The translations under genes and the position numbers were made by a program. A DNA stretch of 64,000 bases, from contig JAJFHX010000021.1 of the NCBI GenBank assembly GCA_021775425.1, forward strand, positions 1-64,000, in the 5' to 3' direction. This DNA is from Hyphomicrobiales bacterium. GTDB taxonomy: Bacteria; Pseudomonadota; Alphaproteobacteria; Rhizobiales; HXMU1428-3. The notes under the pieces were generated by a model. That model did no database searches, was not told the DNA's origin, and was given only the letters and a program-made list of their open reading frames with translations. Positions 1 to 8,504 of this stretch are shown here, piece after piece (position 1 is the first letter of the stretch; every line of letters starts with the position of its first letter).

Positions 1-356
1 ATTTTGCCACCATAACCTATCACCGCATCCTTTTTGGCCTGCGGTGCTGTCCGTGGCATCACTACCGTGCAGGGAATACCCCGCCGACCTGCAGCATAGG
101 AAAGTGATAAAGCATGGTTACCAGAAGAGTGCGTTGCCACACCCTTCTTAGCCAGTTCATCACTCATTCCAAAAACCGCATTAGATGCCCCTCGAACTTT
201 AAACGCCCCGGCCTTTTGCAGATTTTCACATTTGAAAAACAGCTCAGCACCGGTTAGTTCATTGAGATAAGTAGAAGTTAAAACGGGTGTTCTGTGAATA
301 TATGGGCGAATACGCTCATGCGCCGCCAATACATCATCAAAAACAGGAACGTTCAT
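1..356 (-). CDS. bhcB: beta-hydroxyaspartate dehydratase (5' part, cut by window edge)
   Basis: This is the N-terminal part of a fold-type II PLP enzyme of the serine/threonine dehydratase family; about 118 codons lie in the window and the rest runs off the left edge. The PLP lysine is Lys53 in AGAFKVRGA, and the phosphate-binding SSGNH motif is at residues 77-81. By context it should be the dehydratase that converts erythro-beta-hydroxyaspartate to iminosuccinate in the beta-hydroxyaspartate cycle. It follows bhcA by 31 bp on the same strand. The ATG at 356 is preceded by a TAAAGGGAAA ribosome site. The family also contains threonine dehydratases and serine racemases, so the specific name rests on the neighbours bhcA and bhcR. 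Confidence 0.82.
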   Translation of the reverse strand, partial: MNVPVFDDVLAAHERIRPYIHRTPVLTSTYLNELTGAELFFKCENLQKAGAFKVRGASNAVFGMSDELAKKGVATHSSGNHALSLSYAAGRRGIPCTVVMPRTAPQAKKDAVIGYGGK

Positions 357-387
357 GTTTTTTCCCTTTAATAATCATTGATCCGCT

Positions 388-1581
388 TTAAGCAGCAGAT
401 TTCAATGCCTTGCGGGCCGATGTGCGGTAATATTCCTGAGCCGCACTTACACCCGAACCAAGCTTGATTGGATAATCAAGATCAGCCATCGCCATTTCAA
501 TCGTTGCTAAACCGGAAAGCACCATCACATCTGTTAAAGACCCGAGATGGCCAATACGAAATGCCTTGCCATTAAGCTGGCCAAGACCAATACCGAACGA
601 AACACCATAAGTGTTATACGCATGTTCGGTCAGTTCATTACTGTCTTTCCCATCAGGTACATAAATCGCACTAACGGTATCAGACGCAAGCTCAGGTGTT
701 TTTGCAACCAGCTCAAACCCCCAGCCATCAGTAATCGCTTTGCGAACGCCTTCAGCCAATCTGTAATGACGGGCATAAACATTATCCAACCCTTCTTCAA
801 ACAGCATCTTAAGGCTTTCACCCAATCCAAAAATGAGCTGCAATGGCGGCGTATATGGAAAACCGCCAGCCGCATTCGCGCGCAACATATCGCGAAAATC
901 AAAATAGGTCCGCGGCAGGTTCGCCCCTTCAATTTTTTCAAGCGCTTTCTCACTGACACAAAGAATGGCCATGCCGGTCATTAGCATAAACCCTTTTTGT
1001 GAACCTGAAATGGCAGCGTCAACACCCCATTCATCCATCTTGAATTCCATAGATGCAAGAGAGCTCACACAGTCAACAAACAGCATTGCCGGGTGTTTAG
1101 AGGCATCCATACCACGGCGCACCGCCGCAACATCAGATTGCACCCCGGTTGCTGTTTCACAATGGGTAGCCAGCACAGCTTTGTATTCATGGTTTTTATC
1201 AGCAGCGAGGATTTCAGCAAACTGGTCAGCAGGTGAACCGCGGCCCCATTCAACATCAATCACATGCACATCAAGCCCGTGCCGCTCACAAAGATCAACC
1301 CAGCGCTCAGAAAACGTGCCAAACCGGCCAACAAGAATTTTATCACCCGGCGCAAGCAGATTAGACATCGCCGCTTCCCAGCCGCCTGTCCCCGTCGCCG
1401 GGTAAAGAATAACCTTGCCGCTCGTTGTGCCAAAAACCTTTTTTGTATCTTCTAAGATAGGTGAAAAAACCTCAACAAAATCAGGTGCTCTGTGGTCACT
1501 GGTTTGTGTATGCATCGCCAGGCGCAGGCGATCCGGAATGTTGGTTGGCCCAGGAATAAAGACCGGATTTTGATTGGACAT
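388..1581 (-). CDS. bhcA: aspartate-glyoxylate aminotransferase
   Basis: A class V PLP aminotransferase of 397 residues, with PLP lysine Lys196 in GSQKGFML and the substrate region IPGPTNIPDRLR at the N-terminus. From memory the protein closely resembles BhcA of Paracoccus denitrificans along its whole length, including the C-terminal LGSGVSAAQEYYR segment. BhcA transfers the aspartate amino group to glyoxylate, making glycine and oxaloacetate, which is the entry step of the beta-hydroxyaspartate cycle. The ATG has a good TAGGAGA site upstream. It is first in the bhcAB operon, with the IclR regulator divergent, the same arrangement as in Paracoccus. Serine-glyoxylate aminotransferase is the nearest alternative, but the neighbours favour BhcA. 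Confidence 0.88.
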   Translation of the reverse strand: MSNQNPVFIPGPTNIPDRLRLAMHTQTSDHRAPDFVEVFSPILEDTKKVFGTTSGKVILYPATGTGGWEAAMSNLLAPGDKILVGRFGTFSERWVDLCERHGLDVHVIDVEWGRGSPADQFAEILAADKNHEYKAVLATHCETATGVQSDVAAVRRGMDASKHPAMLFVDCVSSLASMEFKMDEWGVDAAISGSQKGFMLMTGMAILCVSEKALEKIEGANLPRTYFDFRDMLRANAAGGFPYTPPLQLIFGLGESLKMLFEEGLDNVYARHYRLAEGVRKAITDGWGFELVAKTPELASDTVSAIYVPDGKDSNELTEHAYNTYGVSFGIGLGQLNGKAFRIGHLGSLTDVMVLSGLATIEMAMADLDYPIKLGSGVSAAQEYYRTSARKALKSAA

Positions 1582-1643
1582 TTTAGTTCTCCTAAATTAT
1601 TGACCCCATCTTATCAAAAGCACTAAGATGAATGCAATTTTCT

Positions 1644-1658
1644 TGAAAATATTTTTCA
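1644..1658. promoter_or_regulatory. palindrome near bhcA promoter, candidate BhcR operator
   Basis: TGAAAA-TAT-TTTTCA has perfect 6-bp arms and lies about 63 bp upstream of the bhcA start codon. IclR proteins bind short palindromes in the intergenic region shared with their targets, so this and the 1692-1715 repeat are the two candidates. AT-richness of the region makes chance matches possible. Confidence 0.35.
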
Positions 1659-1691
1659 TTTTACGAATTAATTAATTAAGCTTTTGTTTTT

Positions 1692-1715
1692 ATTATGAAT
1701 TTCCTTTTTCATAAT
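1692..1715. promoter_or_regulatory. inverted repeat in bhcA-bhcR intergenic region
   Basis: The arms ATTATGAA (1692-1699) and TTCATAAT (1708-1715) are perfect and separated by 8 bp. The same half-sites, fused without a spacer, form the palindrome at 6452-6469 before the FAD/Fe-S dehydrogenase gene. The site lies between divergent promoters and is a candidate operator. Confidence 0.45.
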
Positions 1716-1794
1716 TATCCAATATATTTCCGGTTGAAAAACTTTTCCATTTCAATTTGGTTATTGGCTATAAAGCTAAACAAAGGAGCAAAAA

Positions 1795-2616
1795 ATGCTG
1801 ACAAAAGACAAAAAACCACGCGGTCGCCCACGCTCCACAATGACAGAACCGGCCAATACGACCCTGAAATCTTTAGACCGCGCTCTTAACATTCTCGACA
1901 GTCTCGCAAAAAATGAACACGCTTCATTAACTGACCTTTCTCATAGTCTTGGCATACCGACCGCAACAACACACCGCATCCTCACAACCCTACAAAAACA
2001 CGGCTATACCGAACTCGAAGAACGAACCCAGCACTGGGTCATCGGCATTGAGGCATACCGAACCGGATGCTCATTTTTAAAACGCACCAACCTGCCCGAT
2101 GTCAGCCGGCCCATCATGCGCCAACTGATGGAAACCACCGGTGAAACCGCCAACCTAGCCGTAAGAGATGGCAATGAGGTTGTCTTCATTGGCCAGGCAG
2201 ATACACAAAATCCGATCAGAGCCTTCTTCAAACCCGGCACCCGCGCGCCCATGCATGCCTCAGGAACCGGCAAGGCAATTCTTTCCAGAATGGATGAGAG
2301 CCGCCTCAAATCAATGCTCCAGTCAATCAGTCTTGAGCAATTCACAGACAACACCTTAACCAACCCTTCAGCACTAATCTCAGACCTTAAAAAAACCCGC
2401 TCCCGCGGCTGGTCCTTTGACCACGAAGAACGTTTTGTCGGCATGTCCTGCATTGGCGCTGCCATCCTCAATGCCCATGATGATGTCATAGCCGGCATTT
2501 CAATTTCAGGCCCGAGCAACCGCTTCTCAAATGAACACATCGAAGAATTTGGCGCTGAAGTCTCGAACGCGGCGGCCAGAATTACGGTTGCCATTGGTGG
2601 AACACCATCAACTTAG
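1795..2616 (+). CDS. bhcR: IclR-family regulator of the beta-hydroxyaspartate cycle
   Basis: An IclR-type regulator of 273 residues. The N-terminal winged helix-turn-helix covers about residues 22-85 (KSLDRALNILDSLAK and IPTATTHRIL), followed by an effector domain with APMHASGTGKAIL and DHEERFVGMSCIGA. A basic GRPRS segment precedes the HTH. It is transcribed divergently from bhcA; in Paracoccus the equivalent BhcR controls the bhc operon and its DNA binding is weakened by glyoxylate, so the same role is inferred. The ATG follows a strong AAAGGAG site. The last codons, including the stop, form the first unit of a 24-bp tandem repeat. Confidence 0.85.
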   Translation: MLTKDKKPRGRPRSTMTEPANTTLKSLDRALNILDSLAKNEHASLTDLSHSLGIPTATTHRILTTLQKHGYTELEERTQHWVIGIEAYRTGCSFLKRTNLPDVSRPIMRQLMETTGETANLAVRDGNEVVFIGQADTQNPIRAFFKPGTRAPMHASGTGKAILSRMDESRLKSMLQSISLEQFTDNTLTNPSALISDLKKTRSRGWSFDHEERFVGMSCIGAAILNAHDDVIAGISISGPSNRFSNEHIEEFGAEVSNAAARITVAIGGTPST

Positions 2617-2694
2617 AATGTTGGGACACCAACTTCGTAAGATGTTGGAACACCATCAACTTAAAATGCTGGAACACCAACTTCTTATGAAAGG
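2599..2694. repeat. four tandem 24-bp units at the 3' end of bhcR
   Basis: Units begin at 2599, 2623, 2647 and 2671, with a stronger 48-bp period (units 1 and 3 are most alike, as are 2 and 4). Each contains the core TGG-(A/G)ACA-CCA, a small hairpin; in unit 2 it extends to GTTGG-GACA-CCAAC, starting at 2621. The first unit encodes the bhcR C-terminus and stop codon. A further half-copy in opposite orientation (TTAAGTTGATG, about 2708-2718) could pair with CATCAACTTA of unit 3. Confidence 0.75.
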
Positions 2695-2735
2695 GCACGC
2701 CAAGGACTTAAGTTGATGTTACACCAATGAACTGA

Positions 2736-3410
2736 TCACCCCTGCGCCAGCAACCATTGCCGCACAGTTTCAAACTTATTCTCCATATGCCGTTTCAACA
2801 CTTCGGCGAGAACTTTCCCATCACGAATTTTCAGAGCCTCAATCATTTCCTCATGTTCACTTACCGCCTGCGCCCAGCGCTCTTCAGACATATTCGCAAC
2901 ATATCGAGCCCGGCGCACCCGGGAGGCAAGCGCACGATACTGAATTGAAAGCGTCTCATTACAGGCAGCAACCAGAATGGCGGCATGTATCAACTGGTTG
3001 GTTCTGAAATACTCAGCCAGATTTCTTGTCTTGTAATAACCAAGCATTTCTTTATGGATCGAGACAATCTCTTCAAATTGTTCCTGGGTGATATGCTCAC
3101 AAGCCAACTCACCTGAAAGCGCTTCAAGTGCCCCCATCACCGGAAACACCTGTTCAAGTTCTTCCATCGTCAGCTTGCTAACCCAGGCACCCCTATTCGG
3201 TTCAAGGGAAATCAAACCTTCAACAGCAAGCACTTTCAAAGCTTCCCGCATCGGTGTTCTTGAAACACCGAATTGCGCACAAAGATCTTTTTCAGGAACC
3301 TTCGAGCCGGACGGCAAATCCCCATCCATGATCAATAATCTGATCCGCTCAACAAGTTCGGTGTGTAGTGAAGGCCGAGAAATGGTCTCCAGAGGGTGTT
3401 GCATACTCAA
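2736..3410 (-). CDS. GntR-family regulator, FadR/FCD type
   Basis: A 224-residue regulator with an N-terminal GntR winged helix (about residues 14-78; motifs FGVSRTPMREALKVL and GLISLEPNRGAWV) and a C-terminal FCD ligand domain (about 90-215) of the kind that binds carboxylic acids. It overlaps the stop codon of the upstream dehydrogenase gene in a TTGA arrangement: a TTG at 3410 has a GGAAGGAG site 7 nt away, while the ATG at 3404 is 13 nt away, so the TTG is favoured. Translational coupling makes the dehydrogenase its likely target. Paralogues include GlcC and LldR types; the inducer cannot be read from the sequence. Confidence 0.87.
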   Translation of the reverse strand: MSMQHPLETISRPSLHTELVERIRLLIMDGDLPSGSKVPEKDLCAQFGVSRTPMREALKVLAVEGLISLEPNRGAWVSKLTMEELEQVFPVMGALEALSGELACEHITQEQFEEIVSIHKEMLGYYKTRNLAEYFRTNQLIHAAILVAACNETLSIQYRALASRVRRARYVANMSEERWAQAVSEHEEMIEALKIRDGKVLAEVLKRHMENKFETVRQWLLAQG

Positions 3411-6400
3411 GAGCGTGCTCCTTCCTTAAGTGCTAAATCCAGAACTCTCGCCACATGGATAGCCTGACGCGCCGTCCCATCAGCAATCTGATGCCGACAG
3501 GAAGTCCCATCAGCAACAACAATCGTATCATGCCCACTTTTTCTGACCGCAGGCAACAAATCAAGCTCAGCCATTTGAACAGAAGTGTCATAAGTCTCAA
3601 CGCCATAACCAAATGAACCCGCCATGCCACAGCAACTGGTTTCCACAGTTTCAACATTTGCACCAGGTATCATTGATAGCGTTTTTTCAATCGCCCCCAT
3701 TACACCAAACGCTTTTTGGTGGCAATGCCCATGCAATAAGATTTCTGATGCCGGCGATTTCATCGGCAATTTAAACAAATCCCCCACAGCATGTTCGGCA
3801 ATATATTCTTCAAGCATCAACGCCTGCGCCGCAACTGCCTCAGCTTCCCCGCCCGGCAAAATACGCGGAATTTCATCCCTTAATGTCAAAAGACAACTTG
3901 GCTCAAGCCCGATAACGGGCAATCCCTGCGCCACAAATGGCATCAAAGCGTCAAGCAATCGTCTTGCTTCAACCCGCGCTTCATCAACCAGCCCGGCCGA
4001 AAGAAAAGTCCGCCCGCAGCATAAAGGGCGCTCACCATCCGGCGCCCCTGCAACTGCCAGATCAAGACCAGCCGCCGCCATAACGCGACCCGTTGCGCGT
4101 AAATTTTCCGGCTCAAAATAGCGGTTAAAACAATCCGCAAACAAAACGGCCTTCGCTTCACCGCGCAGCGGTATTTCTTCATTTTTAAAATGGTCAGAGC
4201 GCCACTCAGGCAAGTGTCTCCGCGCTGTCATACCCGTTGGTCTTTCGAGCAACTTCGCTATCATCGGAATTTTATTCCGCAAATTCATCAACCCCGGCAT
4301 CTTTGCGGCGTAGTGTGCATAGCGCGGCAGATAAGCCACCAGCCTGTCATGCAGAGAAATTCCCTTTTCTCTCGCCCGCGCTGCCAGCACTTCAATTTTC
4401 ATCGCCGCCATATCAACACCGGTCGGGCACTCCCGTTTGCATCCCTTACAGGAAACACAGAGCTTTAAGGTCTCCATCATCAAATCAGACGAAAGCGCAT
4501 CAGATCCAAGCTGGCCGGATATCGCAAGCCTGAGAGAATTCGCACGCCCCCGCGTCACATCACGCTCATTTTTCGTCACCCGATAAGAAGGACACATCGT
4601 GCCGCCTTTTAATTTGCGGCAAGCCCCGTTATTGTTACACATCTCAACGGCACCCTGCATACCGCCGCCTGTACCGGGCCATGATGTCCAGTCAAGTTCA
4701 GTGTCAAATTCCTCATTCTCATAATCATGATGATATCGAAAGTTTGAACGGTCATCCATTTTCGGTGGATCAACAATTTTACCCGGGTTAAACAGACCAG
4801 CAGGGTCAAACCGTTGTTTAACCTCTTTAAAATTACTGACCATGCGACTGCCAAACATCTGCTCATGAAATTCAGAGCGCACAATCCCATCACCATGTTC
4901 ACCGGAATGAGAGCCCTTATACGCGCGCACCAGCTCAAACGCTTCCTCCGCGATAGAGCGCATGGTTTGAACATCCTGATCAAGCTTCATGTTCAGCACC
5001 GGGCGCACATGCAAACAGCCAACAGACGCATGTGCATACCATGTGCCTTTCGTGCCGTGTTTTGAGAAAATTTCAGTAATCCCGGCGGTATATTCAGCAA
5101 GATCCGGCAGCTCAACCGCACAATCCTCAACAAATGAAACCGGTTTTCCCGCCTCCTTCATCGACATCATGATATTCAGCCCGGCCTTGCGAACTTCAGT
5201 AATATCACCCTGTAATTTGTTATCCGTCACCTTGACAACACCGCCCCAGTGCCGCCCTTCAGCCTCCCAGTTGATGCCAAGCCCTGCTAAAGTAGCCTCA
5301 AGTTCGGCAAGTTTTTCAAGGTTCGCTTCATCTTCCGTTTCCGCAAATTCAACCAGCAGCAAAGCCTCCGGGTTACCCCTGACAAACTGCTCCATTGTTT
5401 TGGCAAAAAGCGGAATATCCCGCGCTAAGCCAATCATCGTCGCATCGACTAGCTCAACACCTTGCGGCTTTAATTTGACAATATGCTGCGTCGCATCCAT
5501 GGCCTCATAAAATTTAGCAAAATGACAAACCCCGGTGACTTTTTTCGTCAATAAAGGCGAAAGCTTCAACTCAATGGCCGTGAAATATGCCAGTGTCCCC
5601 TCAGAACCAACCAGCAAATGCGCCATATTATTAGGGGCTATGTTTGAGCCATTGAGTAACGCCCCGTTATTCGAGGCCCCGTTCATTTGAAACGCAGCAT
5701 CAGGCACCAGCGCATCAATATTATACCCACCAACCCGTCGCATCACATTGGGAAACTGCGCCGCTATTTCTTCAGCTTCACGCATACCAAGCGCCAGCAT
5801 ATCCTGCACTAACGCTCTATACTCAGCCTCTGAGCCAGCAACGCCGTTACTGCCATTCAAGTTTTGAGCTGACCCAACAGGGCCGAAATGCATCTTGGCC
5901 CCATCAGCCATAACCGCTTCAATCGAAAGCACGTTATCCCGCATAATCCCATAACGAAGCGAGCGCCCACCACAAGAATTATTAGCCGTCATCCCGCCAA
6001 TTGTCGCCCGTGATGCTGTTGAAACATCTACAGGAAACCAAAGTCCATGCGGTTTTAACACCCGGTTTAATTCGTCAAGAACAATGCCCGGCTGCACAAC
6101 GCAGCGCCGGTTTTCTACATCAAGTTCCAGAATTTTATTAAAGTGTTTCGAATTATCAATCACCAGCGCCTGGTTCACAGTCTGCCCGCATTGAGAAGTC
6201 CCGCCGCCGCGCGGCAAAACCGGCACACCATGCGCTCTCGAAATCGAAATCGCCGCTTCTATATCTTCAACTGACTGTGGCACGGCGACACCAACAGGCA
6301 TCATCTGATAGATCGAAGCATCCGTCGCATAACGACCGCGACTAAACGCATCGAACAGAATTTCACCCGACAATTCACGCGATAAACTGCGCTCAAAACC

Positions 6401-6421
6401 GGGCCTTGAAATTGTCGCCAT
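3407..6421 (-). CDS. FAD-linked and Fe-S cluster 2-hydroxyacid dehydrogenase (YdiJ/GlcD-GlcF fusion type)
   Basis: About 1004 residues fusing a GlcD-like FAD-binding type 4 domain to a GlcF-like iron-sulfur domain. FAD-site motifs are PRGGGTSQCGQ and GGMTANNSCGGRSLRYG; the oxidase C-terminal part has HASVGCLHVRP and SGEHGDGIVRSEF. The Fe-S domain has LCVSCKGCKRECP, and two CCG-type motifs follow (PLCCGRTFLSAG and VETSCCGMAGSF). The overall size matches E. coli YdiJ. Family members oxidise D-lactate, D-2-hydroxyglutarate or glycolate and pass electrons to the quinone pool. Next to the bhc genes, glycolate oxidation to glyoxylate is an attractive but unproven role. The ATG at 6421 gives the normal N-terminus (ATISRPGF); the longer frame to 6508 adds an unlikely AT-rich leader. 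Confidence 0.85.
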   Translation of the reverse strand: MATISRPGFERSLSRELSGEILFDAFSRGRYATDASIYQMMPVGVAVPQSVEDIEAAISISRAHGVPVLPRGGGTSQCGQTVNQALVIDNSKHFNKILELDVENRRCVVQPGIVLDELNRVLKPHGLWFPVDVSTASRATIGGMTANNSCGGRSLRYGIMRDNVLSIEAVMADGAKMHFGPVGSAQNLNGSNGVAGSEAEYRALVQDMLALGMREAEEIAAQFPNVMRRVGGYNIDALVPDAAFQMNGASNNGALLNGSNIAPNNMAHLLVGSEGTLAYFTAIELKLSPLLTKKVTGVCHFAKFYEAMDATQHIVKLKPQGVELVDATMIGLARDIPLFAKTMEQFVRGNPEALLLVEFAETEDEANLEKLAELEATLAGLGINWEAEGRHWGGVVKVTDNKLQGDITEVRKAGLNIMMSMKEAGKPVSFVEDCAVELPDLAEYTAGITEIFSKHGTKGTWYAHASVGCLHVRPVLNMKLDQDVQTMRSIAEEAFELVRAYKGSHSGEHGDGIVRSEFHEQMFGSRMVSNFKEVKQRFDPAGLFNPGKIVDPPKMDDRSNFRYHHDYENEEFDTELDWTSWPGTGGGMQGAVEMCNNNGACRKLKGGTMCPSYRVTKNERDVTRGRANSLRLAISGQLGSDALSSDLMMETLKLCVSCKGCKRECPTGVDMAAMKIEVLAARAREKGISLHDRLVAYLPRYAHYAAKMPGLMNLRNKIPMIAKLLERPTGMTARRHLPEWRSDHFKNEEIPLRGEAKAVLFADCFNRYFEPENLRATGRVMAAAGLDLAVAGAPDGERPLCCGRTFLSAGLVDEARVEARRLLDALMPFVAQGLPVIGLEPSCLLTLRDEIPRILPGGEAEAVAAQALMLEEYIAEHAVGDLFKLPMKSPASEILLHGHCHQKAFGVMGAIEKTLSMIPGANVETVETSCCGMAGSFGYGVETYDTSVQMAELDLLPAVRKSGHDTIVVADGTSCRHQIADGTARQAIHVARVLDLALKEGARS

Positions 6422-6824
6422 ATAGTGTGATCCAAAATAAAAGCTTGACGTAATTATGAATTCATAATTCAATTTAAAAAATAAATTGTCAATCGGGAGA
6501 TTTACCAAACAGGCATTTAAAAGTATTCAGCTGATGAGTGAAAACGATTTTAACACTGTGTTTTCAGTGATGAATTCAGGGCTGGCGACCAAAGCATCAA
6601 TAAAAAAAGCAGCCTTGGCAAACACATTCAAACTCATTCAGTTTCGTATTTACGGTTGCAATAATGAAAACAATATCGATAAACAGCGCTTATAAATCAT
6701 GAAACAAAAGCGCGCACAGGCAGTGATTGAACATCTTTAAAACACCAATATAATAAAAATCACTGTTACAAATACATAAAGACGAATAACCAAAACCAAA
6801 AGATCATTTCTGGGAGGATAGATC
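6422..6824. other. 403-bp intergenic region between divergent dehydrogenase and TRAP operons
   Basis: AT-rich promoter region. It contains the palindrome at 6452-6469 and the GGGAGGA ribosome site of the TRAP binding-protein gene at about 6812. An open frame of 69 codons at 6486-6695 has no ribosome site and no recognisable product, and I do not call it. No structured RNA was seen. Confidence 0.6.
6452..6469. promoter_or_regulatory. 18-bp perfect palindrome upstream of the dehydrogenase gene
   Basis: AATTATGAATTCATAATT is perfectly self-complementary and sits 31 bp upstream of the ATG at 6421. Its half-site (ATTATGAA) recurs at 1692-1715 between bhcA and bhcR. It is a candidate operator for the coupled GntR protein or for BhcR. 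Confidence 0.55.
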
Positions 6825-7799
6825 ATGAAATTGAAATCAATCATCGCATGTGCAGCACTGACAGCTGCATTTGCTTCACCAGCGAGCGCTGAAAAGCTGG
6901 TCCTGAAATTCGGCCATGTCGGTAAACCCGGCTCACTATTTGAAGCAAGCGTAAACGCCTTCGCCAAATGCTCAAACGATGCCCTTGGCGATAAAGCGGT
7001 GGTACAAGGCTTTGGTTCATCTCAGCTTGGTAAAGACAAAGAACTCCTTCAAAAACTAAAACTCGGTCAGATTACTTTTTCACTGCCATCATCAGTGATG
7101 TCATCTGTTGCAGATGAATTCGGCGTCTTCGAAATGCCTTATATCATCAAAGACCGTGAGCACATGAAAGCTGTTCAAAAAGAGCTTGGTGACACTTTCC
7201 AGAAAGCTGCCAGTGCAAAGGGTTATCAGATCCTTGGTTATTTTGAAAACGGCTTCAGACACATCACCAACAACACCCGCCCGATCGTAAAACCTGCAGA
7301 TCTGGCCGGCGTAAAACTGCGTACACCTAAAGGCGCATGGCGCGTGAAAATGTTCAAGCTTTATGGCGCAAACCCAACCCCAATGGCATTTTCTGAAGTG
7401 TTCACCGCCCTCCAGACAAATGTGATTGACGGCCAGGAAAACCCATACGCTCAAATCGCCTCAGCAAAATTCCAGGAAGTTCAGAAATACCTCTCAATCA
7501 CCGGCCATGTTTACACACCGGCCTATGTTCTGGTCTCTAAAAAGAATTTTGCCAAACTACCAGGCGATGTTCAGTCAGCACTACAAACATGCGCTAACGA
7601 CACACAAAAATACGTCTATGAGCATGCTGCAAAGCTTGAAACAGAACTTCTTGACGTAATCAAAAAAGCTGGGGTTGAAGTCAACAACGCTGACAACCCG
7701 GCGTTCATTAAAGCGTCAAAACCAATTTATGATGAATTTGCCAGCTCCGTAAAAGGTGGCGACAAACTCATTAAAACAGTTCAAGGTCTGGCCAAATAA
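6825..7799 (+). CDS. dctP: TRAP transporter periplasmic solute-binding protein
   Basis: A 324-residue DctP-family protein that captures a carboxylate in the periplasm and delivers it to the QM membrane pair. Residues 1-22 are a signal peptide ending ASPASA. The family signature is seen in GVKLRTPKG, whose arginine normally salt-bridges the substrate carboxylate, and in FTALQTNVIDGQENP. The start has an excellent GGGAGGA site. It is first of the TRAP genes and separated from dctQ by a strong hairpin, which would give more binding protein than membrane subunits. The substrate is unknown; the neighbouring hydroxy-acid enzymes suggest a small hydroxy- or dicarboxylate. Confidence 0.9.
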   Translation: MKLKSIIACAALTAAFASPASAEKLVLKFGHVGKPGSLFEASVNAFAKCSNDALGDKAVVQGFGSSQLGKDKELLQKLKLGQITFSLPSSVMSSVADEFGVFEMPYIIKDREHMKAVQKELGDTFQKAASAKGYQILGYFENGFRHITNNTRPIVKPADLAGVKLRTPKGAWRVKMFKLYGANPTPMAFSEVFTALQTNVIDGQENPYAQIASAKFQEVQKYLSITGHVYTPAYVLVSKKNFAKLPGDVQSALQTCANDTQKYVYEHAAKLETELLDVIKKAGVEVNNADNPAFIKASKPIYDEFASSVKGGDKLIKTVQGLAK

Positions 7800-7853
7800 G
7801 TAGCGCGTAAAATTAACACGACTACTAATCAGAACTGAACAAAAGACCTCAGG

Positions 7854-7882
7854 CCGGAGGAAGAAATCTTCCTCCGGTTTTT
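7854..7882 (+). terminator. strong hairpin with T-run between dctP and dctQ
   Basis: A perfect 10-bp stem CCGGAGGAAG / CTTCCTCCGG with an AAAT loop (7854-7877) is followed by TTTTT. It looks like an intrinsic (perhaps partial) terminator that sets the ratio of binding protein to membrane subunits. Confidence 0.85.
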
Positions 7883-7955
7883 CCCCGAAAATTTAAAATG
7901 GAACCCGTCTGCCGAGTGATACCGTTCCATTCTGCTGCCTAATTGGAATCAACAC

Positions 7956-8501
7956 ATGCTCATACAAATGTTTCGGCGCAACCTTGAAGCTCTGTTGGAA
8001 TGGTTCGTCATTATATTGATGATCACATTGACAATAGTGGTAATCGTTGCCGTTCTCTTTCGCATCGCCGGAGATTCACTCTCCTGGTATGATGAAATCG
8101 CCGCCATCCAACTTTCCTGGATCACCTATTACGGCGCAGCCTTAGCCGCACTAAAGCGCCGTCACATCGGCTTTGACAGTGTCCTTCTTGCCATTCCAAT
8201 GCCCAAACGAATGATATTCGTCGTCCTTGCAGAAATTCTCGTACTCGGTTTTTTCGTAATACTTGCCTACACAGGCTGGCAGGTCCTCGATGTTCTGGAA
8301 GGTGACATGCTGGTTTCTCTCACCTGGATGCCAGTTCAGGTCACTCAGTCAGTCATCCCAATCGGTGCTGTCCTTTTCATAATCTGTCAGCTACTCAGCT
8401 TTCCAGATTATTGGAGAGCAACATCAAGTGGCCACTCTCTCGAGCATGGCGAAATAGAACAAGAAGTCGAACAAGAACGTAAAAAAGCCGGAGCAGACTA
8501 A
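7956..8501 (+). CDS. dctQ: TRAP transporter small membrane subunit
   Basis: A 181-residue DctQ-family protein with four predicted transmembrane segments (roughly residues 17-40, 52-68, 86-108 and 125-148). The conserved WYDEIAAIQLSWITYYGAA stretch after helix 1 and the charged RRHIGFD segment are typical of the family. DctQ forms the small subunit that supports DctM in the sodium-driven TRAP transporter. The C-terminal tail is charged (EHGEIEQEVEQERKK). It ends 3 bp before dctM and is certainly co-transcribed with it. Confidence 0.88.
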   Translation: MLIQMFRRNLEALLEWFVIILMITLTIVVIVAVLFRIAGDSLSWYDEIAAIQLSWITYYGAALAALKRRHIGFDSVLLAIPMPKRMIFVVLAEILVLGFFVILAYTGWQVLDVLEGDMLVSLTWMPVQVTQSVIPIGAVLFIICQLLSFPDYWRATSSGHSLEHGEIEQEVEQERKKAGAD

Positions 8502-8504
8502 ACC

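Noticed and set aside
6486-6695. Small 69-codon gene between the dehydrogenase and TRAP operons
   Set aside because: No ribosome site, no recognisable product, and AT-rich promoter-like composition.
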